A stretch of DNA of 64,000 bases, from NCBI GenBank assembly GCA_032622095.1, contig CP136064.1, positions 115,308,004 through 115,372,003 on the forward strand. Direction: 5' to 3'. The DNA comes from Siphonodentalium dalli. Taxonomy: Eukaryota; Mollusca; Scaphopoda; Gadilida; Siphonodentaliidae. The notes under the pieces were generated by a model. That model searched no databases. It was not told the DNA's origin and saw nothing but the letters and a program-made list of their open reading frames with translations. This document shows positions 25,201 to 40,200 of the stretch, piece by piece. Position 1 is the first letter of the stretch; each line of letters opens with the position of its first letter. A program made the position numbers and the translations under genes.

Positions 25201-28200
25201 CTCCAGTGAATAGGACTCATTCTGCACACCCTACAGAAACCCTACGCACCGGGCTAGCATCACTAAATTCATCCTCTGGGACCTCATTCTGCATGGCCTC
25301 CTTCGGGAATTGTATTATCTGTTATCTGTCATCTGCTTATTTCCTGAACATCCCTCCAGATGAATAATAGACTGTTCCAATAATACCTGATGGGACAATC
25401 CACTCAGTAAAAAAATGTTTAAATCATTTGTGTTAACCCCTTGATGAATATTAAATATGACTTCACTTGGGGAATGTTTCGGATAATAAGTTCAAGGTGG
25501 TATATTCAACTTATTAGCTAAATTTTCCCTCCAAATGACTGAATAGGGATAAAACACCCCTCAAAATGAACAATAGACCATTCATGTGTGTACTGAATGG
25601 GAGAATCCATTCAGTATTGAAAGGGTTATTTATAAAAGTCAGAATAATTATTGCTATCAGTTAGAACTTCGACAACTATGTAAGCTCACATAATAACCCT
25701 TACATGACTGGAGCTTCCTGAAATTTTGCGAAAACCCTGTGCCAATGCATTCTGTTATATATGTGAGTATCCCATACATTGGCCTAACAATATTAACCTT
25801 GACCTAGTAAGCCAGTGCATCCTCTTATATATGCAAGATAGGGAGCCTTGCATATATGAGAGAATGCTATTTAATGCTGCACCAGCGCAGCTCCCATCAT
25901 GAAAGGGTTAATGAGTTTTTCTCTTATTTTAGCTTGATACAGGCACAATTTGGCTGTTTGAGCTTTCAAGATTTTTCCCTCCAACAAGATACAACAAAGA
26001 TATTCCGCACAGGACAGAGGGTCGCAAGATGTGAGTAAATGGGTTATTACACTGTCAAAATTGGATGAGTGAAGTGGTCTGTTGCTATCTTTGAATAGAT
26101 CTGGTGAGAATAGTGAATAAGGAGGTGTAGGCAATTTTATTAAACAATCAACATAAACTATCTCCTGGTTCCTTTTAACCATTTCGTAAAAAAAAACTAG
26201 CCTTTCAAAATTTATATTTCTGAAGAATTCGGAGATTGAATTTTTACCTGTAAGAAAATTATTTATATACATATATTTACACATACTTTCGCATAAATGT
26301 GTGCGTATGATTGGTCAAGGCGCTTGAACATAATTTTGTTGGGAAGACGGGTGCTTATATTGACCAAATAATCATTCCGATATTTAATAAATATTTATGA
26401 AAATCATGGAAATCATGGAATTGAACTTGAAAGAAGTAAAACCACAACCGTGTTATAGGCCGCTGACTTCAGAAAAAATCAACTCTTAATTGGTTGTGTG
26501 TATTATAAATCCATAACTAACTCAGACTGTTTACCATGGTGTTAACCCCATGGATGTGAATACGAAGATGTGCTTTCGTGCACCTTCTGTCTGGAATATA
26601 TATGTTTATTTCTTAGAACTTAGAGGCATTTCAACATCAAATATCTAACCATGATTTATTGCTTTACATGTACATATGAATAATGGCATTGACATTGCTT
26701 GCCCAATGTAAATATAATTGGCTATCATCTATCTAAAATAGCCCTCTTATTTTCCCTATAGTTTGGTATAAACTTATGATTCATACTATTTTTTGCTCAA
26801 TTTTAAATTTCCACACCGATGGGTGAGCGAAAAATAGTACTGTTTGAATTTAAATAAGAGTTCTGTAGAAAATAAAAGCTATTGGGGAGTCTTGAAATAA
26901 GGTTTTATTAAAATATGTTGTTGTTATTGTTATTGTGGCCCAGAAGAGATACACTATCTATAATATAATATGCATTTGTCAGTTTTGATGGAGCTGATGT
27001 GGCAGGGATCTGACTATAAGACGTTGTTGAATGCAGTTCAATTGTGTAAATGCTTTAAGAGCAAACTCTGGATGGACTCAAGATATGTTTGCAAACAACT
27101 TGATGGAATTGGTGAGCTCAAGTATCATGTATCTCATGTTTTATAATTTTAGTAGACGTTCTGAGTAAACTTTTCTTTCATGCTGTATCTATATCTGTAT
27201 GAAACTTTATGAAAAATTTCAATGAAATGTTATAAGCATGCTGAAAGTACAAAAATTGCATTTCTGTTCGCAAACATCAATAACTTCCAAGAGCCTTCAT
27301 TTTCTGTTGAAAAGAAATATTTATATACATGTATGGTTTATTTTTGCAAAATACAGAAGATTTCAAAACATTCAATAAAAAATTTTGTCTTCTCCTTGAA
27401 CAATACAAATCGATTATGTTAAGAGCATCATTGACGATGTCAATTTAAGAGAAAATATCGTAACTAAATTATGAGGTACCATATATAATCTGCATAAATC
27501 ACATGTTTATTTAATTAAATAAAACAATATCACCCTAAATTTTAGTATATAACAAGCTACAATCTTCAGAATGTACAATTAACATAGAACAACAGTTTTG
27601 TGAACATGTTAACATCATTGCACTTGTTTGTCGTGCCGCAAGGTAAAACTTGAACCCGTTTTACCATCGCACCACAACAAACTTGTGAAATAATGTTAAC
27701 CATTCTTTCTTTGTATTGTTTGTATTCTATTGGCTGAGCATTACATGACACATGATGACAGCTCACATGAGTATAGGTCACCGATATAAAAGTATATATT
27801 AAAGGGTAATAGTACTGTCAGTTTGATGGAAAACATAAATTTGAGTTCATCGAACAAGAGATCTTTTCCCAGCCTTAAAGAATATTGACTTGAAAATTCT
27901 TCAAATATTTTTTATTGCTCTCCAAAAATATAAATGTTCACTTCCAATGAGACATGTTCAAATTGTATCAACAAAGAAATTTAAAAAAAATCAATTTGCC
28001 AATATTAAACATTTGTGTTATGTTATGTCCGGATTTACGATAATTCAGGAGTATAGCATATTTAACAAAATTGACCCAATAATTTGTACCTCAGTCACAT
28101 TGGGAATATTACACCACTAAATTTATGTTATATTTTGACAGGGCAGGCGATATCCAATGCTTTAGTCAATGCAGGAGTAGTGTCATTTCAGAAAGTATTG

Positions 28201-31200
28201 TCAACCAACCCAAGAGAACTGGAAATGGTTCGTATATATAGAGCTTTTGTTTCTTCAATTTTCAGTCAACTATTTTGATACTTGGCAAAGAGTGGCCTGT
28301 GTCATTGTCCTTTTCTGCATATTACATATGCAGACTACCCCATATATAGCCCAAATTCACTTTCACTGCATAGGTAGGGGAGGTATCCTTAGTCCCTTTG
28401 GGTAATTCACACCTAGTTTTCTTGCAGAGCCAGCATGTTTCATCACCTCATCTTGGTGTTACAGGAAGGTGTTTTGAGATATTTAAATGGATAATTTTGA
28501 TGGTTTGAACATACCAATCTTGTAGAGATCAATCACTCCTAAATGATTAACCATTTCTTTACTCTATGGATTCTCCCATACAGTAAGAAAAGTATGCATT
28601 GGTCTATTATTCATCTGGAGGGGTGTCCAGAAAATTTGAGCAGATGACAGGTTATACAATTTTGAAAGGGGATTTGATGCAAATCTATGGAGCAAAAGTT
28701 ATGTATGAAGCAGTTGTCTGGAAACCAAAGCAGGCATATCATTGAATAGATCTAATATTTAACTGGCAGGTGTGCTAGGTAAATTTTAAATTTTGCGATA
28801 AATATATTTTTTTCTGGAATTACATCACCTGGCCTACATTTGATAAATCAATATAAAATTTAAAAATAAATACACCAACATTATAATGGAACAAGTTCCA
28901 AGCGGACCCACCAGATAAATACCTGTTGTTTCCAATACCACGTACATCAAGTCACACTCAGAAGTATATGCAACTCTGTAACTTTTGCTCCGCAGATTTG
29001 CATGGAAATCCCCATTCATAATTGGTCACTTGACCTCCCCCCTTAACTAAAAAATTATATCACATACTATGCATTGTATATAGTGATTACCAGTGGTTCC
29101 ATTCATTGTTTCAACCCATTATTTATATTTATATATTCCTGGCTCAGCTGTTACAGCCTAATAGTGGTTAATCCACCTATGTCTCGCCACAGAGACTGAA
29201 ATTCTTGGCTCAGCTGTTTTCACTAGTGGATAATCCATATGCGACTCTCGCCATAGAGACTGATTCTGGGATCAGCTGATATTAGTAGTTTTTGCTAGTA
29301 CATAATTAGGCTACTCACAAAATAACTAGTATATACAATGCCTAGTATGTGATACCATTTTGAGGTAAAAGTGAACACTTGTAATAGCAATTTAGTCAGC
29401 ATTCATTGTCGGGTGCCGACCAGCGGTGTTGTAACCTGCTGTGTCAGACTTCTAGGAAGAAAAGGATTTCATATCACCTTGTTTTTTAAGTTTTATCAAA
29501 CAAATGTCTGTTTCTACCAATTTGTATTATTTACTGACTTGATATATGTAACCCTGGAAGAAAGACAAAAAAAACCTGCCTCCCTCACTGTCCCTCATGG
29601 TAAAAAGTTTGAATACAAAATAAGAACAAAAACAGTCCAAATGTCCAGAAACAAAATTGTCTGAGAACCAAACGTCTTGTTTTATTGGGCCTAATGCAGG
29701 ATGTAATACTAATAGCCATTAAGTGTAATGCAAGATGTAATACTAATAGCCACTGAGCGTTATGCAAGATGTAATACTAAGAGCCATTAAGCATAATGTA
29801 AGATGTAATACTTATAGCCATTGAGCGTTATGCAGGATGTAATACTAATAGCCATTGAGCATAATGCAAGATGTAATACTAATAGCCATTGAGTGTAATG
29901 CAAGATGTAATACTAATAGCCATTGAGCATAATGTAAGATGTAATACTAATAGCCATTGAGCGTTATGCGAGATGTAATACTAAGAGCCATTAAGTGTAA
30001 TGCAAGATGTAATACTAATAGCCATTGAGCATAATGTAAGATGTAATACTAATAGCCATTGAGCATAATGTAAGATGTAATACTAAGAGCCATTAAGTGT
30101 AATGCAAGATGTAATACTAATAGCCATTGAGTGTAATGCAAGATGTAATACTAAGAGCCATTGAGCATAATGTAAGATGTAATACTAATAGCCATTGAGA
30201 ATAATGTAAGATGTAATACTAAGAGCCATTGAGCATAATGTAAGATGTAATACTAAGAGCCATTGAGAGTTATGCGAGATGTAATACTAATAGCCATTGA
30301 GAGTTATGCGAGATGTAATACTAAGAGCCATTGAGCATAATGTAAGATGTAATACTAATAGCCATTGAGCATAATGCGAGATGTAATACTAAGAGCCATT
30401 GAGCGTTATGCGAGATGTAATACTAATAGCCATTGAGCGTTATGCGAGATGTAATACTAAGAGCCATTGAGCATAATGTAAGATGTAATACTAAGAGAGA
30501 TGTAATACTAATAGCCATTGAGAGTTATGCGAGATGTAATACTAATAGCCATTGAGCATAATGTAAGATGTAATACTAATAGCCATTGAGCATAATGTAA
30601 GATGTAATACTAAGAGCCATTGAGCATAATGTAAGATGTAATACTAAGAGCCATTGAGAGTTATGCGAGATGTAATACTAATAGCCATTGAGAGTTATGC
30701 GAGATGTAATACTAATAGCCATTGAGAGTTATGCGAGATGTAATACTAAGAGCCATTGAGCATAATGTAAGATGTAATACTAATAGCCATTGAGTGTAAT
30801 GCAAGATGTAATACTAAGAGCCATTGAGCATAATGTAAGATGTAATACTAAGAGCCATTGAGCATAATGTAAGATGTAATACTAATAGCCATTGAGAGTT
30901 ATGCGAGATGTAATACTAATAGCCATTGAGCATAATGTAAGATGTAATACTAAGAGCCATTGAGCATAATGTAAGATGTAATACTAATAGCCATTGAGAG
31001 TTATGCGAGATGTAATACTAATAGCCATTGAGCATAATGTAAGATGTAATACTAATAGCCATTGAGCATAATGTAAGATGTAATACTAAGAGCCATTGAG
31101 CATAATGTAAGATGTAATACTAATAGCCATTGAGAGTTATGCGAGATGTAATACTAATAGCCATTGAGCATAATGTAAGATGTAATACTAATAGCCATTG

Positions 31201-34200
31201 AGAGTTATGCGAGATGTAATACTAAGAGCCATTGAGAGTTATGCGAGATGTAATACTAAGAGCCATTGAGCATAATGTAAGATGTAATACTAAGAGCCAT
31301 TGAGCATAATGTAAGATGTAATACTAATAGCCATTGAGAGTTATGCGAGATGTAATACTAATAGCCATTGAGAGTTATGCGAGATGTAATACTAATAGCC
31401 ATTGAGCATAATGTAAGATGTAATACTAAGAGCCATTGAGCATAATGCGAGATGTAATACTAAGAGCCATTGAGCGTTATGCGAGATGTAATACTAATAG
31501 CCATTGAGCGTTATGCGAGATGTAATACTAAGAGCCATTAAGTGTAATGCAAGATGTAATACTAAGAGCCATTGAGCATAATGTAAGATGTAATACTAAG
31601 AGCCATTGAGAGTTATGCGAGATGTAATACTAAGAGCCATTGAGCGTTATGCGAGATGTAATACTAATAGCCATTGAGCGTTATGCGAGATGTAATACTA
31701 AGAGCCATTAAGTGTAATGCAATATGTAATACTAATAGCCATTGAGTGTAATGCAAGATGTAATACTAATAGCCATTGAGCATTATGCGAGATGTAATAC
31801 TAAGAGCCATTGAGCATAATGCAAGATGTAATACTAATAGCCATTGAGCATAATGCAGGATGTAATACTAATAGCCATTGAGCGTTATGCGAGATGTAAT
31901 ACTAATAGCCATTGAGCGTAATGCAAGATGGAATACAAACAGCCATTGAGTGTAACGCAATATGTAGTTCTAATAGCCATTGAGTGTAATTAATGCAATA
32001 TGTAATACCAATAGCCATTGAGCGTAATGCGAGATGTAATACTAAAAATAATCTAGAATACTTTGGCAAGATGTATTAATCAAAAGTAATCAAAATATAA
32101 TTGAAATATACATTTGCTCCTAGAATTCTTAATTACAACTACTTCCAAATTTGTAATTATTACAAATACAATATAAATCAAAATACTATTACCTCAGCCC
32201 TGGTTTTGAGGATGTTTTGATCATGTTCCTATCTGTTTATCTTCACAATTTTATAGGAATTTCAAAACCATTTTTATACCTGCACTCATTTGGCTGTTGG
32301 CGCCTAAATAGGCTTTAGTCAACACTTGCACTCTCTTTCAGATTGTGAACCGACATCCTCCATTCGGAAATAATTTGATTGATTCTGTATCCAGACTTCC
32401 AAAGTATGAACTTACTTCTGAACAGGTAAAGTCTGTACAGCCCTTTCTCATATACAAGAAAAAACACAAGAGGGTGACCCAACTAAATAACTGCATTGCG
32501 ATTCAACAAATCTTTTTAATATTGTTAGCCCTACAGCTGTCTGTTCAACACTACAATGATGCTGTTAGAGTGCAAGATCTTAGATTTCAATCTGTTCATA
32601 AGGAACTTTAATAATTGGTCATATTACAAACTTATTTGTAACTTTTTATTAAATTATTTGATAGACCTCACCATTGAATAGACATTAGTAAATTGAACAT
32701 ACATAAATGGACCAATGAGTTCAAGGCCATATAATAATAATAATGTAAACATTTATATACAATTATCTCCAATGCATTTTAAATTTTTATTCTTATGCCC
32801 CCATAGACCTTTTTCCAAACTTCCTCTTGTGCCCATTTTATCATATAGTGGAAATATAAATGTCTTTTCAGTTGAAACTTTGCATTTTTTCATGTAACCC
32901 TTTAATTACTAAATGGATTCTTGCAGCCCGTTATAAATGTATATATTTGAATGGCCTATTATTTATCGGGAGGCAATTTCAGAAAATTTAAGCGGACGTC
33001 ATACAGAATAATTGATAAAACAAGAATAGAATGACTCCTATTCATTAGTAGGATGAGTCCATAATTGACCAATAATACCTAGCATGGAGAATAGAAGTAC
33101 GTATTTCTAAGAATCTCAACTGTTAACACCAGTTTGAAGCGGTGTATGTAAAGGTCAATCGTAAAACAAGAGTCGCACAGCGACGGCATTTATCCCATCG
33201 GGTCGCTAAGACCTGACAGCTAGAAGAGACACGTTGGGAGATTGTTTACAAAGCTAAGAATAGAACCAAAACAAGATCACGTGCCCGATTGTGTCAGTCG
33301 CTAAATATAGATTCGATGGAACACGCAGATCGATACACAAATGGTAGGATTAACATGCATTATTATACGATCATTAATAAGATTTAATATAGCAACATCT
33401 GCCTGGTAATTTATTCACAATGTTACCACAAAACCGCAGTAGCATCAAGGTGATATATAACCATGGTGCTTATCATACTCAGTAAATCGGGAGAGTGGAA
33501 CTATTTTGTCAAAGGCACTTAACCAAGTTGTTCCAGGCCCAAGGTCTTTTCGCAAGATTCGAAAATCGGAGATAGTAGGTTTTGTTTGAATATCAAACCC
33601 TCCCACCCCCCCCCCCCCCCTTTCTTTTTTTGTCCCCTGACGTTCTGAAAGAAAAGGCGGAACTATAGAAACAGGCTCCGTCCATCCGTTTGTCGTACCG
33701 TCCGTCCATCCATCACACTTTTGAGTACCTTCATGGTATAATCATCTCCTCCTACAGATTTCATCCCAGAGATTTGAAACTTCAGAATATTGTTGCCCAT
33801 ATATTGAAGATGTGCAACATGTATATAGATGATGGAAAAATTATATTTTTTGACGGAGTTATTCACCCTTTTCGACAATTTCAACATTTTTTTTAATTTT
33901 CTGTGTGAGGGTACCTTCATGGTGTAATCAACTCCTCCTACAGTTTTCATCCTAGAGATTTGAAACTTCAGAATATTGTTGCCCATATATTGAAAATGTG
34001 CAACATGTATATAGATGACAGAAAAATTATTTTTTTACAGAGTTATTAACCCTTTTCGACTTATAAAATTTCAACATTTTTTATAATTTTCTGTATGATG
34101 GTACCTTCATGGTGTAATCAACTCCTCCTACAGTTTTGATCGTAGATATTTGAAAACTTCAGAGTATTGTTACCCACATATTGGAGATGTGCAACATGTA

Positions 34201-37200
34201 TATAGATGACGGAAAAATTATTTTTTTACAGAGTTATTAACCCTTTCGACTTTCAACATTTAAAAAAATTTCTTTAACAAAGCGGCATCGACTTGCCACG
34301 TTGTCGGGGGACACTGTGGTCGGCTGACCTTTTATTTTTTGTTTTTATCCTATGGCATTCGCTTGCCAATGATCGGCAGACATCACTAACCAGGTGGTCT
34401 AGTGTCTCGTTTCAGATCCTTTAAGGGTTCCCACGGACTCAGCTTGATTGTCGTTGCCATGGCGCATTGTGGGTCAAAAAAGGAAGACTAGAAGCAAGAA
34501 TTAGATAACTGAACAGCAAACACCCTACCAATAATTTCGCGACTACCTTTTTCATTAATAATTCATTAAAGGTAGTCTGGTCAATCAGGCAAACCTGTCT
34601 TTGTTGTGTTACGACTCTGCGGGATAAATCTATTTGTGTGCTGTGACATCAAACTGCAATATGGATCCCATTCATTTCAGTTTTGTAACAGGGACCCGCC
34701 CCGAGGTTTCAAATTGGTAGAAGTCACTTCTCCCCATTTGGTTATCAGGGAAAAGTGGACTATTATCAGGGAGAAGTAACAATAGCTGAAATTCAATTTA
34801 CACCCCAACATCACCCTTCTATGATCCAATGAGTATTATGCAACACAAGAGTCCATTTATAAAACCATTTTAGTGAGTAAGAACATCATTATAATCAATA
34901 AACATACTTTAAACATGTTGGGACATATGCATACTGGTATACGCGTGAGAAGTCACTTCTCTGTGGGACAAAAATAGGGAGAAGTGGCTCATTTTAGGGA
35001 GAAGATGTCTCCTAAATCGCTCTCTAGGCTGGTGCTGGTTTTGTAAACCATCCAGTTGATATTAACCATCCATTTACTGATAATTATACCCCCCCGCAAC
35101 GAAGTTAGGGGGGGTATACTGGAGTCAGCTTGTCCGTCCGTCGTCTGTCCGTCCGTGGACACAAATTTGTCCAGAGTTTTTCTCAGTCGTTTTTTGATCA
35201 ATTTCCGTGAAACTTGGCACAGACATCAACCACCATGGGAACCTGTGCACCTGCGATTATGACGTCTGTCGGACTTTTTTTGGTGGAGTTATCCCCCCTT
35301 TTTCGACTTAGAAAATTTTCGCAACATGTATACTTTTATCTGAGCTTTTATTCCTACATTTTTCGGTCAATTTTTTTAAAACGTGGCACAGATATTTAGT
35401 ACCATGGGAACTTGTGCACCTGCGATTATGAAGTCTGTCTGACATTTTTTGGTGGAGTTATCCCCCTTTTTCGACTTTAGAAACTTTTTTTGCAACATGC
35501 ATAATTTTGTCCGAGCTTTTATTCTTACATTTTTCGGTCAATGTTTTTTAATCTTGGCACTGATATTTAGTACCATGGGAACCTGTGCACCTGCGATTAT
35601 GATGTCTGTCCGACATTTTTTGTGTGGAGTTATTCCCCTTTTTCGACTTAGAATTTTTTTCGCAACATACATAATTTTTTCCAAGCTTTTATTCCTACAT
35701 TTTTCGGTCAATATGTTTAAGATTAGGGTTATGGTTGTACACCTGCAATGGGAATTGTTATTTTATTATTTTAACTACAATGTAAATGTTTACTGACATG
35801 TGAAACATCTTAGTATTTTAAGAACAGGGGGGTATCCGTAGTCCCATTGGGACAGTCACACCTCTAGTTTATTTTGATCTATAGGTCCAAAATTACTCAA
35901 GTAATAAAGCTGACATTCAAGTTACAATAAGCCTGGCAAATAGGGAGGCCCTATCTGGAAGGAAAAGCACAGCAGAGGAGAATCATTACTGTGTTCTGTT
36001 CATTGGAGATGCTGACAATAACATCGTCTTTAAAACAAGACTCAGGTACTTTAATCAAATTTCCATTAATGCATTTTGATGAACTACACCTCAGTGAGAG
36101 CTTTCCGATGAAAGGCAACAAGCCATATTTCTGACTAAATCCTGAAAAAGTACCCATAATTCTGCTGTGGTTAAGGAGTCGTGAGAATGGGAAACATATG
36201 ATGACTTTGAATGGCTGAGCAACAAATCAGTTGCATCTCAACTTACAAAGATTGTAAACATGAAACTTTGATAATTGAAACATGTACTGCCCATTTCCGA
36301 TTCCACGTGGGGAATGCCTGTGTTTATAAATATAATCAGGTTATGTAGTGATGTCATTAATTTCAGTTGCATGTGGCCATTATTTTCAGAACAGGTATCC
36401 ATAAAAGTTAGTTGATAGATTTCATGTGATTTATTTCACCAACAGCCACCCAATCTATTATGACAGATACATTGTTGTCCCCCGACATTCCATCAGAGGA
36501 CTACAGTAATGACCCTCGTCCGTCCATCCGGAACTTTGTCCGAGTCTGTATTTTGTCATTTTGTGGTTAATTTTTTAAAACTTGGCACATATATCAACCA
36601 GCATGGGAACCTGCACATCTGCAATTTTGAGTTCGGTCAGACTCATTTTGGCGGAGTTATTGCCGTTTTTTGTTTACATAGAATTGTACATCCTGTGACG
36701 CATCTTTTGTCCCAGTCTGTATTCCATTATTTTTCCAATAAATTTTGTTTAAACTTGGCACAGATATCAACCAGCATGGGAACCTGCATGTGCACCTGTA
36801 ATTTTGAGTTCAGTCGGACTCGGAGTCATTTTGGCGCAGTTATTACACTTTGTATGATATTGGTGTAATCAATTCTTCCTACAGTTTGTAGTATAGGAAT
36901 CTGAAACCCATAAATCCTTCAAACCTGCCACCTTCGTTGGGACATTTTTGGTTAATGACCTTTTATTTTTCTTGATCACAGTCAATCGCGTGTTTAAAAA
37001 TGTTTGAACATAGTTACCAATTATATTAATGAATTGGAAAAATGAACGTATCTGTTCGATCTCAATTCTGTGTCAGTTTGTATGAAATTGGAAATCAAGT
37101 TGAAAAGATGCATTCTGATTGGCCAAATGGACCTAACTTCAATTTTTGATTCACCACCATCAGCTGCTGGTCAGAGAGCACATTTTGAATTGAGCACGGT

Positions 37201-40200
37201 GTCAATGACAATGTGTATAAAATATGTCATAGCGCTGCCAGGAGTCTCATAATGGAGTCAACTGGAATATAGTTCGATATAGACATGGTTAACAGGAAGT
37301 CGTTCTAGTGTTGTTCTGAGAAACCACACCAACACCGAACACCGAAACAAAAAGGATACCTCATTTCATAGCATGACCTATCCATATTGTCATAATTCTT
37401 TGGAAATAAAAATATGTTTAACCTAAATATGTCGATAAAAAGTGCTTTTCATACAATTTCTTTTAATGTTTTTGGTAGATTGAATTACAATGGAGATAAA
37501 AGTAGCTGGGTTGTTGGATATTCTGGGATTTGAGCATGAAAACAGTTTGTGAACTCACCACCGCGTTCATAAACTGTTTACATTCTCAAATCCCCAAATA
37601 TCTAACGAAGCAGAGTACGTACTAGTATATCTCCTAAATGTCCCACAATTATTTGTATCAATAAAACTTTCCTCGGCAGATTAAAAGGATGATAACATTA
37701 GTTTGTGTGATCGGATATGAACCAAATTTGATATGTGAGGTTATCAGCTCCAAATACAGGTCAAGTTCGAATATGGGTTCGCTCCACCCATTTTTGCCAG
37801 AGTTTTTGTCTTTTTCGACATAGAATTTGCTGATTATTTTGGTTTCCAGATGATAACTTTACTTTTAGTTATCTGATTATTTTTTAATTCAACTGAATCT
37901 CTTGATATTTGGTACGTGGTTCCAATTTCAGAAGACAGAGGCCAAGTTTGAATTTGGTCATGGTCCGTTGAATTTCGACAGAGTTAAAAAAAGCCACCTT
38001 TTCGGGGGGACACGTTGTCGGCGACCTTTTATTTATCTCTTAATGTTCAAGGTTTGATGAATAAATAAAGTTTAATATTTTCATCTTTGAAACCCAAGAT
38101 AAGAATTTAAGTGTGGTTGGGTATGAGAGTAATTGCAACAATGGGGAAATTTCCTAGTAAAATTGGGAGAGTCATCTTATTGTTCTGAAATACTTCAAGT
38201 TGTTACACTCCCAAACTAAGAGACTATTCTCATGACATAAGAAGAAAAAATGTCTCTGATGTTACATATCAGAAGTTTCTCAACTGATTTGTACATATTT
38301 TCTTCCACTCTTTCTTTTCTAGTGACAGCATCATTCTGAAAGAAGGGAATTTCACAAGAAGGGTAAAAGTTACTCATGCATCCAAGGGCCCAGAACTGTT
38401 CATACACCTGATAAGCTTAGAATGGGGTATGTATAACTCATTCTCGATGTAAAATGAAGCTGTAGTTATACCCCATTATTTTTTTTATTTGTGATAAGCA
38501 TAGAGACTGAGTGGTGTATGTATGTGAAATGTATACTTCTTACAGTCTTGATTTAGCTTACCTCTTCCTGATATATCAGGATGACAGTACTAATGATGTA
38601 GAAAGCATAATTACCCATTTTTATACTACAGTAAAACTACTGAATCCCTCTCCATACCGAACAAATTGTCTGTTCCAGAATTCACCTAAGTGCATTCTCA
38701 ATAAAATTACATCTGTAAACCGGAACCTCTCTATTTCGAACATTAGAAAGCTTTGTTAGTCCAAAAGTGAGCGAACACATGTATTTTACCTCTGCCAAAC
38801 CGAACGCACGTGCACACAGGTAAAGTAGTTCCGTACTTTTGTATAAACCTACCAATTTAGTTAGTGGTCTCTTGAACCAGTTTATAACAGGTGTCTGATT
38901 AGATATATGTACCGTACTGACCCGCGTTTAGGCCCAGGGGGCCTTTGTTTTATTTGAGCTCAAAAATCCAAGTGGGCTTAAACCCGAATATGACCCTTTG
39001 CAAACCAAAAATCCCAAGAAATCGGGAGAGTAAAACTGAAGAAATGGATCCAAAAAATAAAGTCGATCCAACAGAGATTCGGGGAAATATACACGGCTTC
39101 CAGATTAAATAAAGTTAAGTATAAGTTACTTTGAGAAAGTATTTTTTTCATTTTGATGTGTATATTAAAATATTACTTCTTGTCTTGTTTTATTGCCCAA
39201 AATTCCCATAAATGACAGTTTGTAAGCATCATGGGTCATCGCATTTCTGCCATTTCCGACAGCTGGGTAAATCCACTACCTATAGTCTATATCTATAGTT
39301 TATATCAATGTTCAGATGTACCGGTACGTGATCCCCACAACAAGATAATTAAAACACAACTTTGCCGTCGTCATCGAAGCCAAAGATAATAATTAAAAAA
39401 GGTCTGAAAATTGTACAGGGGAATATTATGCAACATATAAGAGAGTGACTTAATCCGATTAGGATAACAATGAACCCACTGTTCATGGCCCGTTGTCTAC
39501 AAAGAGTTACAATACAATAGTGACGGCCCCAGTGAGTCTAGTTAATTAACGAAATTACGATGTAAATACGTATACAAAAAAAAAACACGTGTTTGAATGT
39601 TTGGAGTTAGCCTATCGCTTCCAAACCGTTGACACAGATTAATATTTATACTTATACTATAGTCTATATCGTAAAACGTGAAAAATAAAGTTTTTTTAAT
39701 ACATGTAATGATTATTTACCGGGTACCAATACGACATCGGTATCTCTTTTTTTGAAGGCATCTTGTGCTGTTGGGGTGTTGTGGATGACAAGTCCCCCTT
39801 CTGCCCCATTATTATACCCACCGTGTGTTTACATAACCAGGGAATGAGTTCTTTTTGTGTTTGGCCACATGTAGGAACATACCGACATACAAAGAATATG
39901 TTTTTACAGTACTGTTGTTGACATGTGCGCGATGGACGCACGTGACTTTTAAGTGACTGATGTTTACCACGTTCTCAGATATACGCCGTTAGCGAGTGCG
40001 TTCTTTTGTATTTGATTTCCCCCAGGAAGTATAATTGAATAAACAAATGAGATTTTAAGATTCACTTTATTTTATTTTATTTATTATCGCTAATACCTAC
40101 GAAGTATAACTTTCCATTTTTCGTGGCATTCTCGCCGTCACCGATCGTTTGTGAATATACTTCCCGTTATATTGGAATTATTTATTTGGGAAGTATCATT

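Noticed and set aside
27600-27720. tRNA or tRNA-derived SINE on the minus strand
   Set aside because: GGTTCAAG and a short stem are present, but no acceptor stem or D arm could be folded and no second copy was seen.
29691-32045. CRISPR-like repeat array
   Set aside because: Units are contiguous 34-mers with no unique spacers, in an animal intron; it is a minisatellite.
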